A program made the position numbers and the translations under genes. This document shows, one piece after another, positions 6,070 through 13,768 of a stretch of DNA of 23,214 nt (position 1 is its first letter; every line of letters starts with the position of its first letter). The notes beneath the pieces are model-generated. The model worked only from the letters and a program-made list of their open reading frames with translations. It was not told the origin of the DNA and did no database searches. This DNA comes from an uncultured bacterium (GTDB taxonomy: Bacteria; Patescibacteriota; Minisyncoccia; Phycocordibacterales; UBA918). The DNA lies in contig CAJWTE010000005.1 in NCBI GenBank assembly GCA_913046815.1, positions 1-23,214 of the forward strand, given 5' to 3'.

Positions 6070-9000
6070 ATGGAAACTATCAACAAAAAGGAAACCATCC
6101 GACCAAAACGCAAGCCAATGGAACTTACGGGTGTTAGTCTACGTCTCGCTTCTCCGGATGAAATTTTGGAATGGTCAAGTGGGGAAGTAACCAAGCCGGA
6201 AACAATCAATTATCGAACACAGCGGCCGGAAAAACTCGGACTCTTTGACGAGCGTATCTTTGGACCGGTAGAAGACTTTGAATGTTCTTGTAAAAAATAC
6301 AGAGGTATACGTTACAAAGGTATTACTTGTGAAAAATGTGGAGTAGAGATCACCCGTTCTATTGTTCGTCGTGAGAGAATGGGACATATAGAACTTTGTG
6401 TACCCGTTTCCCATATCTGGTTTTTGCGAGGTATACCAAGTCGAATTGCGTTGATTCTTGGTATCACTGCGGCAGATATTGAGAAGGTAATTTATTTTGC
6501 CGGTTATATAGTCACTAAGGTTTCTGAGAGCGAGAGAGCAAGATTATTGTCTGAATTGCAAGCAGAGTACAAAACCAGACTCAAAGAGCTTACCAATGAT
6601 GATGCCAAGGCAGAATTGAAAGGTCGAATGGACGAGACCAAGAAGGCTATTGAGGGAGTCAGACAAGGAGCTGTTCTAGATGAAACTACCTTCCATAAGT
6701 ACTCTATGAAGTATTCAAATCTATTTGAGGCAAAAATTGGAGCCGAAAGTGTGTTTGAGTTGTTCAAGAGTATCGATCTCAAGGAACTGCAAGAAAGACT
6801 AGAAGACGAACGCACAAAAGCTGGAGCAGCAGAAAGAGCCAAGCTTGATAAGCGCCTATCTTTGGTGCGTGGCATGCTGCATTCTGGCGTTAGACCTGAA
6901 TGGATGTTTTTAACTAGGATCCCAGTTATCCCTCCTGCTCTGCGACCGATGGTTGCTCTTGAAGGTGGAAGACATGCGTCATCAGACCTAAACGACTTGT
7001 ACCGGAGAGTAATAAACCGTAACAATCGTCTTAAGAAACTCATTGACATAATGGCACCCGACGTTATTTTGCGTAACGAAAAGAGAATCTTGCAGGAAGC
7101 AGTTGATGCTTTGATTGATAATTCCATTCGTCATGGCAATAGTGCATATGGTGCAATGAGTCAGGCACAACGTCGGCCGTTGAAATCACTTTCTGACTAT
7201 CTAAAGAGCAAGCAAGGTTATTTCAGACAAAACCTACTTGGAAAGAGAGTTGATTATTCAGGCCGTTCCGTGATTGTTATTGGTCCAGAATTATTACTCG
7301 ATCAATGTGGTTTGCCAAAACATATGGCTTTAGAGCTGTTCCGCCCCTTTGTTATTGCCGAGCTCTTGAAGCAAGAGTTAGCGTATAACATACGAGGTGC
7401 AGGACGATTGATCGAAGATGGTGTACCTGAAGTATGGGCAATACTAGAAGATGTTATCGACGGTAAGCATGTATTATTAAACCGTGCACCAACACTTCAC
7501 CGTCAAGGTATCCAAGCATTCCGTCCGGTACTTATTGAAGGTAATGCGATTCAGGTTCATCCGTTGGTCTGTCGCGCCTTCAACGCAGACTTTGACGGTG
7601 ACCAGATGGCTGTACATGTCCCACTGTCAGACGAAGCACAACTTGAAGCGAAAGAGATTATTTCAGCCAATAAGAATATATTAAAACCTGGTAGTTCCGA
7701 ACCGGTGGTATCTGAAAAATTGCTGGACATGGCGTTGGGGGCATACTGGATGACAAAAGAAGTAGAAGGTGCGAATGGTGAAGGAAAATTCTTCGCATCT
7801 CCTAATGACGCTATTAATGCTTTCGACTATGGTTTGATAGATTTTCGAGCCAAGGTGAAAGTGTTAGCAACTGATACTGAAAAATACTCACAATTTAATG
7901 GTGAGATATTCGAGACAACCGTAGGAAGGTTATTGTTTAACTCTGTATTGCCCAGCGACCACGCTTTCTTAAATGAGGTGGTTGTGCAAAAAACTTTGTT
8001 CAATATCATCATCGATATTATTGATGACCGTGGTGCAGATGCTGTACCAGCTATCGTTGACAAACTGAAAAGATTTGGTTTCAAGTACGCTACGGTGTCT
8101 GGTACAACTTGGGGTATTGATGAAGTAGTTGTGCCGGAAGGCAAGGGAGCAATTATCGATGCTGCTCGTGAGCGTGAAAGAGTAGTCCATGAATATTTCA
8201 ACGACGGTCTCATTTCTCGAGATGAACGTAGGCGCATGATTGTAGAAATCTGGCATAAAGCCAAGAGTGATATTGAGACTTTGCTTCCAGACACTCTCGA
8301 CAGTGACGGTTCTGCGTATGAGATGTGGAAGTCTGGAGCTCGTGGTTCCATGGGACAGATTGCTATGATGGCTGGTATGAAAGGATTGATTGTGAACACC
8401 AGAGGTGAAACTTTGGAGACACCAGTTATCTCATCTATGAAGGAAGGCCTGACACCTATTGAATACTTCAACACTACTCACGGTTCGCGTAAGGGTCTGG
8501 CCGATACTGCTTTGCAGACAGCGAAAGCGGGTTATCTGACGAGACGTTTGTTCGTGGTGGCACAGGACGCTATTGTGACCGAAGAAGACTGTAAGACAAA
8601 GGCAGGTACTAAAATTAGCCGTGTTTCTTCCTCAGGTATTGAAATTGCTTTTTCTAAGGCTATTAAGGGCAGGATTTTAGCAGAAGATGCAGTTGATGCG
8701 AAAGGTAACGTTATCTTTAAGAAAGGCCACTTACTTTCTCGCCGAGATGCAGTTGCAGTGGAAGAGACAACCTGTAGTGAAGTGATAGTGCGTTCTCCGA
8801 TGACGTGTAAAACACTGCGTGGCGTCTGTCAGCACTGTTATGGTATTGACCTTACCACCAACGATTTGGTAGATATTGGCGAAGCTGTTGGTACTGTGGC
8901 TGCTCAAGCTATTGGTGAGCCGGGTACTCAGTTGACCATGAATACAAAGCATGCTGGTGGTGCTGCTCAAGTAGGTGGAGACGTAACTCAAGGTCTGCCT

Positions 9001-9744
9001 CGAGTAGAAGAAGTCTTTGAAAAACGGCAACCAAAAATACCAGCGATTGTAGCTAAGCACGATGGGGTAGTAGCAGGTGTCAGACGGGAAGGAAATGGAC
9101 GTGTAATAGTGATTGCACCCGACATGACTGCTGCGGGGGCACCAAAGAAAAAGGACAATATAGAGTACGAAGTATCACCATTGCGTGTCGCGACTGTCGC
9201 GGAAGGAGAGACTGTGAAAGCTGGTCAGTTGATGACAGACGGCTCAGCTCATTTACCTGACTTGTTTAAGTTTGGTGGCGTAGAAGTGACACAAGACTAC
9301 ATTATTTCAGAAATCAACAAGATTTATGAGTTGCAGGGTGTGACAATATCACGCAAACACATAGAGTTAATTGTTAAGCAGATGATGAGTCGTGTTAAGG
9401 TGACTGATTCAGGACATAGTCACTTTACTGTCGGAGAAGTGGTAGAAGAATGGATCTTTGTAGACACCAATAATAAGCTAAAAGAGGCTGACAAAGATTT
9501 GGCTAAAGCTGACAAGTTGATAACTGGTATTACCGAAAGCTCACTTTCAAGAAAAAGCTTCTTGTCAGCAGCGTCCTTTCAGAATACTACTCGGGTGCTT
9601 ATCAATGCAGCTGTAAAAGGTAGTGAGGATAACTTGGCTGGTTTGATGGAAAACGTTATCATTGGTCGCTTAATCCCTGCTGGGACTGGACTGAAAGGTT
9701 CCAATAAGCAACAGATGATTGCGAATATGCGCAGTAAAGATTAG
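6070..9744 (+). CDS. rpoC: DNA-directed RNA polymerase subunit beta'
   Basis: 1224 residues, near the short end for the family. Seen in order: an N-terminal zinc ribbon with C72, C74, C87 and C90; the clamp and rudder region; KRVDYSGRSVIVIGPEL; the catalytic Mg-binding NADFDGD at 505-511 with its three Asp; a bridge-helix/trigger-loop region with MAGMKGLIVNTRGE; a second zinc site with C841, C913, C920 and C923; AAQAIGEPGTQLTMNT; and GLPRVEEVFEKRQPK. No large SI3-type insertion is evident in the trigger loop. It is co-transcribed with rpoB and ends at a strong terminator. The ATG at 6070 precedes METINKKETI and has no Shine-Dalgarno sequence, although as a downstream operon gene it cannot be leaderless. 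Confidence 0.99.
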   Translation: METINKKETIRPKRKPMELTGVSLRLASPDEILEWSSGEVTKPETINYRTQRPEKLGLFDERIFGPVEDFECSCKKYRGIRYKGITCEKCGVEITRSIVRRERMGHIELCVPVSHIWFLRGIPSRIALILGITAADIEKVIYFAGYIVTKVSESERARLLSELQAEYKTRLKELTNDDAKAELKGRMDETKKAIEGVRQGAVLDETTFHKYSMKYSNLFEAKIGAESVFELFKSIDLKELQERLEDERTKAGAAERAKLDKRLSLVRGMLHSGVRPEWMFLTRIPVIPPALRPMVALEGGRHASSDLNDLYRRVINRNNRLKKLIDIMAPDVILRNEKRILQEAVDALIDNSIRHGNSAYGAMSQAQRRPLKSLSDYLKSKQGYFRQNLLGKRVDYSGRSVIVIGPELLLDQCGLPKHMALELFRPFVIAELLKQELAYNIRGAGRLIEDGVPEVWAILEDVIDGKHVLLNRAPTLHRQGIQAFRPVLIEGNAIQVHPLVCRAFNADFDGDQMAVHVPLSDEAQLEAKEIISANKNILKPGSSEPVVSEKLLDMALGAYWMTKEVEGANGEGKFFASPNDAINAFDYGLIDFRAKVKVLATDTEKYSQFNGEIFETTVGRLLFNSVLPSDHAFLNEVVVQKTLFNIIIDIIDDRGADAVPAIVDKLKRFGFKYATVSGTTWGIDEVVVPEGKGAIIDAARERERVVHEYFNDGLISRDERRRMIVEIWHKAKSDIETLLPDTLDSDGSAYEMWKSGARGSMGQIAMMAGMKGLIVNTRGETLETPVISSMKEGLTPIEYFNTTHGSRKGLADTALQTAKAGYLTRRLFVVAQDAIVTEEDCKTKAGTKISRVSSSGIEIAFSKAIKGRILAEDAVDAKGNVIFKKGHLLSRRDAVAVEETTCSEVIVRSPMTCKTLRGVCQHCYGIDLTTNDLVDIGEAVGTVAAQAIGEPGTQLTMNTKHAGGAAQVGGDVTQGLPRVEEVFEKRQPKIPAIVAKHDGVVAGVRREGNGRVIVIAPDMTAAGAPKKKDNIEYEVSPLRVATVAEGETVKAGQLMTDGSAHLPDLFKFGGVEVTQDYIISEINKIYELQGVTISRKHIELIVKQMMSRVKVTDSGHSHFTVGEVVEEWIFVDTNNKLKEADKDLAKADKLITGITESSLSRKSFLSAASFQNTTRVLINAAVKGSEDNLAGLMENVIIGRLIPAGTGLKGSNKQQMIANMRSKD

Positions 9745-9763
9745 TATTTTATCTAATCAAGGA

Positions 9764-9807
9764 AAAGCACCAAAAAACCGTCACTAGTGACGGTTTTTTG
9801 GTGCTTT
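9764..9807 (+). terminator. rpoBC terminator, perfect 22-bp-arm palindrome
   Basis: 9764-9785 and 9786-9807 are perfect inverted copies, with CCGTCACT facing AGTGACGG at the centre and an A6 run opposite T6. The core CCGTCA-x-TGACGG followed by TTTTTT is a classic intrinsic terminator, and its symmetry lets it act on both strands. It starts 19 nt after the rpoC stop. Confidence 0.9.
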
Positions 9808-9899
9808 GGTAAGGTTTACTTTTAAATTTATACGAACCTCAAGCAATACATTATTAACTAATACTTCTTATTGTATACAATACGCAGAAGTGTCTACTT

Positions 9900-9926
9900 C
9901 ATATACAACTACTCCATATACAACTA
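9900..9926. repeat. Two tandem copies of a 12-mer
   Basis: CATATACAACTA occurs at 9900-9911 and again at 9915-9926, a 15-nt period with a 3-nt spacer. A perfect 12-nt palindrome, ATTGTATACAAT, lies upstream at 9870-9881. Apart from these, 9808-9951 holds no gene I can support. Confidence 0.5.
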
Positions 9927-9951
9927 ATTAAAGCCATTAATCAAATTAACC

Positions 9952-9993
9952 ATAACGAGTCTACCTATCATTAATGATAGGTAGACTCGTTAT
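9952..9993. repeat. Perfect 42-nt palindrome at the 3' end of the TrpR-like gene
   Basis: 9952-9972 is the exact inverse of 9973-9993 (21-bp arms). Its inner 24 bp (9961-9984, arms CTACCTATCATT/AATGATAGGTAG) recurs upstream of the gene at 10482-10505. It contains the stop codon of the repressor gene. On the minus strand it is not followed by a U-run, so it is not a standard terminator; hairpin-type termination and operator function are both possible. Confidence 0.75.
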
Positions 9994-10433
9994 TTATTTC
10001 TGTTTAAGATGTCTTCCGCTAGATTTAACAGTAGAAAATGACCAGGGTATTTTCTTCTTAGTAGATCTAAATCAGGCAAACTACCAATGTCTGAGGGCAC
10101 ACGTTTTCTCTGCGGACTCTTTTTGCTGCGCTCATATTCTTTAAGCGCATTAGTATATTGAGGGATTTCACCGTCTAACCACTTCCTAGTTCGAGCAAAA
10201 GTATTTGGGCTAACACTAAGAAGCTCTGACACTTCAGCCTGACTTCTACCAGCCAGTATCATTTGGGATATCAGTAGTCGTCGACCAATTCTCAATTGCT
10301 CACTTTCAGTCAATAAATTTTTTAACAATACTTCAGTTGAATTGTCTTTGTCAGCTTTAGCAATAGTTTTATATAAAAGACCTAAGATTAAACGCTTTTC
10401 ATATGGTTTATGGTGTTGGACACTCTTACTCAT
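9990..10433 (-). CDS. TrpR/YerC-family DNA-binding protein
   Basis: 147 residues from the ATG at 10433; a TTG two codons earlier (10439) is less likely. Residues 11-60 form the helical body typical of TrpR-like proteins, with LLTESEQLRIGRRLLISQMI. A helix-turn-helix follows at about 62-85: AGRSQAEVSELLSVSPNTFA then RTRKWL. The known family role is sequence-specific repression, with tryptophan as ligand in TrpR itself and unknown in YerC/YecD types. The tail beyond residue 95 is basic, then DLDLLRRKYPGHFLLLNLAEDIL, longer than E. coli TrpR (108). It diverges from dnaG, and its promoter region contains a 24-bp palindrome repeated at its 3' end, suggesting autoregulation and perhaps control of dnaG. 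There are no trp genes nearby. Confidence 0.85.
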   Translation of the reverse strand: MSKSVQHHKPYEKRLILGLLYKTIAKADKDNSTEVLLKNLLTESEQLRIGRRLLISQMILAGRSQAEVSELLSVSPNTFARTRKWLDGEIPQYTNALKEYERSKKSPQRKRVPSDIGSLPDLDLLRRKYPGHFLLLNLAEDILNRNK

Positions 10434-10463
10434 ACTCAATTGTTATTTGCTACTATCATTTAC

Positions 10464-10472
10464 ATATTATCA
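10464..10472 (-). promoter_or_regulatory. Extended -10 promoter of the TrpR-like gene
   Basis: Read on the minus strand: TG-A-TAATAT, with the hexamer at 10469-10464. The predicted start is near 10457, a leader of about 24 nt. The -35 position (about 10487-10492) falls inside the palindrome at 10482-10505, so a bound repressor would block the promoter. Confidence 0.45.
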
Positions 10473-10481
10473 TGCTATGAC

Positions 10482-10505
10482 CTACCTATCATTGATGATA
10501 GGTAG
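10482..10505. promoter_or_regulatory. Probable operator in the TrpR-like/dnaG divergent promoter region
   Basis: A 24-bp palindrome with 11-bp arms (CTACCTATCAT / ATGATAGGTAG) around TG, differing by one base from 9961-9984. It covers the expected -35 of the repressor gene and lies just upstream of the dnaG -35 (10511). Position and symmetry fit a dimeric helix-turn-helix repressor; assigning it to the adjacent gene is inference. Confidence 0.6.
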
Positions 10506-10510
10506 AGGTT

Positions 10511-10538
10511 TTGGCTTATTTATTTTGGGGAGTATAAT
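10511..10538 (+). promoter_or_regulatory. dnaG promoter
   Basis: TTGGCT at 10511-10516, a 16-nt spacer, and a perfect TATAAT at 10533-10538. The ATG follows 8 nt later at 10547, so the transcript should start at or within 1-2 nt of the start codon. Confidence 0.75.
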
Positions 10539-10546
10539 AGTAAAAT

Positions 10547-12277
10547 ATGGCATCTGATGCAGTGCAGCAAATTAAAGAAAGGGTATCAATTGTAGATGTA
10601 GTGGCTCCGTATGTAGAGTTGCATAAGGCTGGAAAAAATATGAAGGGCAGAAGCCCTTTTACAGAGGAAAGGACACCGTCTTTCTTTGTTTCTCCTGAAC
10701 GCAATATGTACTACTGTTTTTCTACCAGTCAAGGTGGGGACATTTTTACTTTTGTGCAGACTATGGAAGGGGTTGATTTTAAAGGCGCTTTAAAAATCTT
10801 AGCAGAAAGAGCCGGAGTCGAGTTGATACCAGAAGATCCAAAAAAGCGTACAGAACGGGAGCAACTATATGCAATCTTGGAAGAGGCGGCTAAATTTTTT
10901 GAGTCACACCTTAATCCAGACAGTAAAGCATACAGTTATTTGACCAAGAGGTCTGTCACGGATAAGACAATAAAAACTTGGCGTATTGGTTATGCTCATG
11001 ATGAGTGGAGAGAACTAAAAAATCATCTGGAGAAAAAGGGTTTTACAGTTGAATTAATAACCAAAGCTGGACTGATTAAAGGTGTAGAAGGTAAAGATCC
11101 ATACGATGTGTTTCGAGATCGAATCATGTTCCCGATTTGTGACTCTGCCGGAAAGGTGGTTGGCTTTTCCGGAAGATTGCTTGGTCAAAACAGTGACTTA
11201 CCAAAATATGTTAATTCTCCGGAAACAGATTTGTTTAATAAATCCGAAATTTTGTTTGGCTATGATAAGGCCAAACATGGTATAAGAACTTTAGATTTCT
11301 CTCTTTTGGTTGAAGGGCAGTTTGATGTAGTCTTGTCGCATCAGGCTGGCTATAGAAATGCAGTAGCGGTATCGGGAACCGCACTCACTTCACACCATGT
11401 GGCCTTACTGCAAAGGTTGTCCCACAGAGTTTTGTTGGCATTAGACTCAGATCGGGCTGGTCTTGCTGCGGTTAAAAAGGCGGCAGATATAATGTTGGGT
11501 AGAGGTATGGATGTAAAAGTAGTCAAAATGCCAAAAGGTTCTGATCCGGCAGACATGATAATGGAAAGTAGTGATAGTTTTAAGCAGGTGATCAAAGAAG
11601 CTAAGCACGTGGTAGAATTTCTGATGGCAGTCATTAAAGATGAGACAACTGATGAAAGAAAGTTAAAATTGCGAGTAAGGGATGAAGTTTTGCCTTACAT
11701 CTTGAAAATAAGAAGTCCGCTAGATAGAGAACATTTTGTAAAAGTTGTAGCCGATGAGTTGGGTGTAAAGATAGAAGCAATACATTTAGAATTGAGCAGT
11801 CTTGAAAGTAGTGACGAAGGAGACAGATCTGTGTCTAGTGCGAGTATTGAAGCCAAAGTAGACGACAATGTAGACAGGAAACAAAGTCTGCTGTCTTTTC
11901 TGATTACCGCTCATGACTTGGTTGAGAAGAAGGTGCAAAATATTTTGGAGAAGGCCCTGGAAAATATTTGCGGACAGAGTGTGTCAGAATTAAGTGCTAA
12001 GGTACCAGCAGAAGAGAAAAGCCAGTCGCTATTTTTGTTGGAGGATGCTTTTGTAGATATGGACGAAAAGCAGGTTTTAATGGAGTTAGCTAGTAGGTTG
12101 GAGAGGTTGCGGAAAATTACCTTAAAAGAAATTTTACAGACAAAAAAAGAGGCCTTGCGGTTATGTGAAGAGGTTGGGGAAGACGCAAAAGTCCAAATCC
12201 TGCTTCAGGAGGTAAAAGATATTCATGGTAAACTGAATGCTCCAGAAATAACCGGAGAGGACTTGCAGGGACTTTAA
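10547..12277 (+). CDS. dnaG: DNA primase DnaG with degenerate zinc-binding domain
   Basis: 576 residues. DnaG makes RNA primers at the replication fork, partnered with the DnaB helicase. The N-terminal CHC2-type domain (about 1-95) keeps its fold signature, but the usual ligands C-P-F-H are S36-P-F-T39, and of C-F-G-C only C57 remains (C57-F-S-T60). The catalytic core keeps the TOPRIM motifs EGQFD (256-260) and D300-S-D302, plus FRDRIMFPICDSAGKVVGFSGR before them. Residues from about 400 are a helical C-terminal domain, probably DnaB-binding. It is expressed from a leaderless-type promoter, divergent from a TrpR-like gene, and followed 53 nt later by rpoD, the classic macromolecular synthesis pairing; rpsU is absent. 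Identity is firm; metal binding is doubtful. Confidence 0.97.
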   Translation: MASDAVQQIKERVSIVDVVAPYVELHKAGKNMKGRSPFTEERTPSFFVSPERNMYYCFSTSQGGDIFTFVQTMEGVDFKGALKILAERAGVELIPEDPKKRTEREQLYAILEEAAKFFESHLNPDSKAYSYLTKRSVTDKTIKTWRIGYAHDEWRELKNHLEKKGFTVELITKAGLIKGVEGKDPYDVFRDRIMFPICDSAGKVVGFSGRLLGQNSDLPKYVNSPETDLFNKSEILFGYDKAKHGIRTLDFSLLVEGQFDVVLSHQAGYRNAVAVSGTALTSHHVALLQRLSHRVLLALDSDRAGLAAVKKAADIMLGRGMDVKVVKMPKGSDPADMIMESSDSFKQVIKEAKHVVEFLMAVIKDETTDERKLKLRVRDEVLPYILKIRSPLDREHFVKVVADELGVKIEAIHLELSSLESSDEGDRSVSSASIEAKVDDNVDRKQSLLSFLITAHDLVEKKVQNILEKALENICGQSVSELSAKVPAEEKSQSLFLLEDAFVDMDEKQVLMELASRLERLRKITLKEILQTKKEALRLCEEVGEDAKVQILLQEVKDIHGKLNAPEITGEDLQGL

Positions 12278-12290
12278 AATAAGGTATAGT
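12263..12290 (+). promoter_or_regulatory. rpoD promoter within the end of dnaG
   Basis: TTGCAG at 12263-12268 (inside the dnaG 3' end), a 16-nt spacer, and TATAGT at 12285-12290. The predicted start is near 12297, leaving a 34-nt leader. A second -10-like TTATAT at 12319-12324 lies 6 nt before the ATG but has no good -35. It gives rpoD expression independent of dnaG. Confidence 0.6.
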
Positions 12291-12330
12291 ACGCACGTAT
12301 TACCCGATAAGGGTGTATTTATATATCTAA

Positions 12331-13704
12331 ATGCCAAAAAAGGTTTCAACAAAGAAGTCGCAGACTTCAAAAGCAAAAATAACCCAAAAAGCAGTGAAAA
12401 AAACTGCTCCCAAAAAGGCAAAAAAAACAGTAGCTACCAAAAAAGTCACAACCAAAAAGACTCCAGGAGCTAAAAAAACAAATGCCAAAAAAGTAACCTC
12501 AAGCAGCAAAGCTAAGTCTGGCGTGAGGAAAGCAAAACAAACATCTACCTCAAACAAAACAACAAAGAAACGGACCACCAAACCCACTGCCAAAAGAACC
12601 AAACCTTTAGTTAGAAAGAAAATAAGTAAAGTCGAAAAAGAGAGACTGGCCAAAACAGAAGAACTTTTGAAAATGGGCAGAGACAGGGGGTACGTTACCT
12701 TTGACGAGATCATTCGCTTTTTTCCGATTATTGAAAAAGACGTACAATTCCTTGAAGATTTGTATGAAAAATTGGCGACTGCCAATGTGGATGTATTACA
12801 AAGCGGAGGCATGTTGGGTGATGATGAGACTGAAGGTCTTCTATCCCAGAAGAATGCCTATCGACGCAATGAAAGCAGTTATGACTCCATCCAAATCTAC
12901 TTAAGGGAGATTGGACAGTACCCACTGTTAACAGCTCAGGAGGAGAAGGACTTGGCAAAGCGTATCGAAGATGGCGATGAAGAAGCTCGTAACCTACTCG
13001 CTCGTGCCAACTTACGACTGGTTGTTTCGATAGCCAAAAAGTACGTTGGACGATCACCAGACTTAACTTTACTGGACCTGATTCAGGAAGGTAATCTAGG
13101 CTTATTTAAAGCTGTCGATAAATTTGACTTTACTAAAGGTTTCAAATTTTCTACTTATGCAACGTGGTGGATACGACAAGCCATTACTCGGGCATTAGCT
13201 GATCAGTCTCGTACTATTCGTATACCAGTGCACATGGTTGAGACGATGGCAAAGTACAAACAGGTATCCAGACGCTTGGCACAAGACTTCGGTAGAGATC
13301 CGATGCCAGAAGAAATTGCTACTGAAATGAATGTTGAAGTAGAAAAAGTCTACCAAATAGAAAAAATCAGTCAGGATACAATTTCCCTCGAGTTACCAAT
13401 TGGTGATGATGACGATCGTTCGCGCTTGTCAGATTTTATCTCTGATGACAAAATCGTCTCGCCAGACCAAGAGGTATCACATAGTATTTTAGCTGATCAG
13501 ATTATCGAGATTTTAGACACTCTCTCAGAAAAAGAGCGGAAGATTCTGGAAATGCGACATGGTCTCATTGATGGTACGTATCATACCCTCGAAGAAGTTG
13601 GTAAAGAATTTGGTGTCACACGAGAGCGTATAAGACAAATCGAGGCTAAAGCATTGGAAAAGATTAGACAACACGATAAGTCTAGACGGCTTAAGTCATA
13701 CTAA
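12331..13704 (+). CDS. rpoD: RNA polymerase primary sigma factor with lysine-rich N-terminal extension
   Basis: 457 residues. Residues 1-100 are low complexity, about one third Lys with Thr, Ala and Ser, resembling histone H1-like tails. A region 1.1-like segment follows (about 105-156: GYVTFDEIIRFFP). Then come region 1.2 (DSIQIYLREIGQYPLLT, 185-201), region 2 with ANLRLVVSIAKKYVG, LDLIQEGNLGL and the -10-recognising FKFSTYATWWIRQAI (271-285), region 3 (IRIPVHM to about 350), and region 4 with the -35-binding HTLEEVGKEFGVTRERIRQIEAKAL (418-442). The sigma-70 housekeeping identity is firm, and the -10/-35 boxes here are of sigma-70 type. The basic tail is unusual and might bind DNA or RNA nonspecifically; that is inference. 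It is terminated by a bidirectional hairpin shared with the permease gene. Confidence 0.97.
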   Translation: MPKKVSTKKSQTSKAKITQKAVKKTAPKKAKKTVATKKVTTKKTPGAKKTNAKKVTSSSKAKSGVRKAKQTSTSNKTTKKRTTKPTAKRTKPLVRKKISKVEKERLAKTEELLKMGRDRGYVTFDEIIRFFPIIEKDVQFLEDLYEKLATANVDVLQSGGMLGDDETEGLLSQKNAYRRNESSYDSIQIYLREIGQYPLLTAQEEKDLAKRIEDGDEEARNLLARANLRLVVSIAKKYVGRSPDLTLLDLIQEGNLGLFKAVDKFDFTKGFKFSTYATWWIRQAITRALADQSRTIRIPVHMVETMAKYKQVSRRLAQDFGRDPMPEEIATEMNVEVEKVYQIEKISQDTISLELPIGDDDDRSRLSDFISDDKIVSPDQEVSHSILADQIIEILDTLSEKERKILEMRHGLIDGTYHTLEEVGKEFGVTRERIRQIEAKALEKIRQHDKSRRLKSY

Positions 13705-13723
13705 GGTAACAAGATGTAGCTAA

Positions 13724-13759
13724 AACAAAAACCGCAGGCTTCGGCCTGTGGTTTTTGTT
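13724..13759. terminator. Bidirectional terminator, rpoD versus permease gene
   Basis: A 16-bp stem pairs 13724-13739 with 13744-13759 (one G-U) around a TTCG tetraloop, with A-runs on the left arm and T-runs on the right. It lies 20 nt after rpoD and 10 nt after the convergent permease stop, so it can serve both. Confidence 0.9.
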
Positions 13760-13768
13760 AGTCGGGTT

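Noticed and set aside
6504..7127. Long minus-strand frame inside rpoC (207 codons), and similar ones at 7827-8474, 4957-5322 and 12327-12812
   Set aside because: They are antisense shadows of strongly conserved coding sequence, Ser/Phe/Leu-rich as expected for antisense translation.
9961..10505. TrpR-like gene as cargo of a small transposon with terminal inverted repeats
   Set aside because: Each repeat is itself a palindrome, no transposase or target-site duplication is visible, and placement over a promoter fits operator function better.
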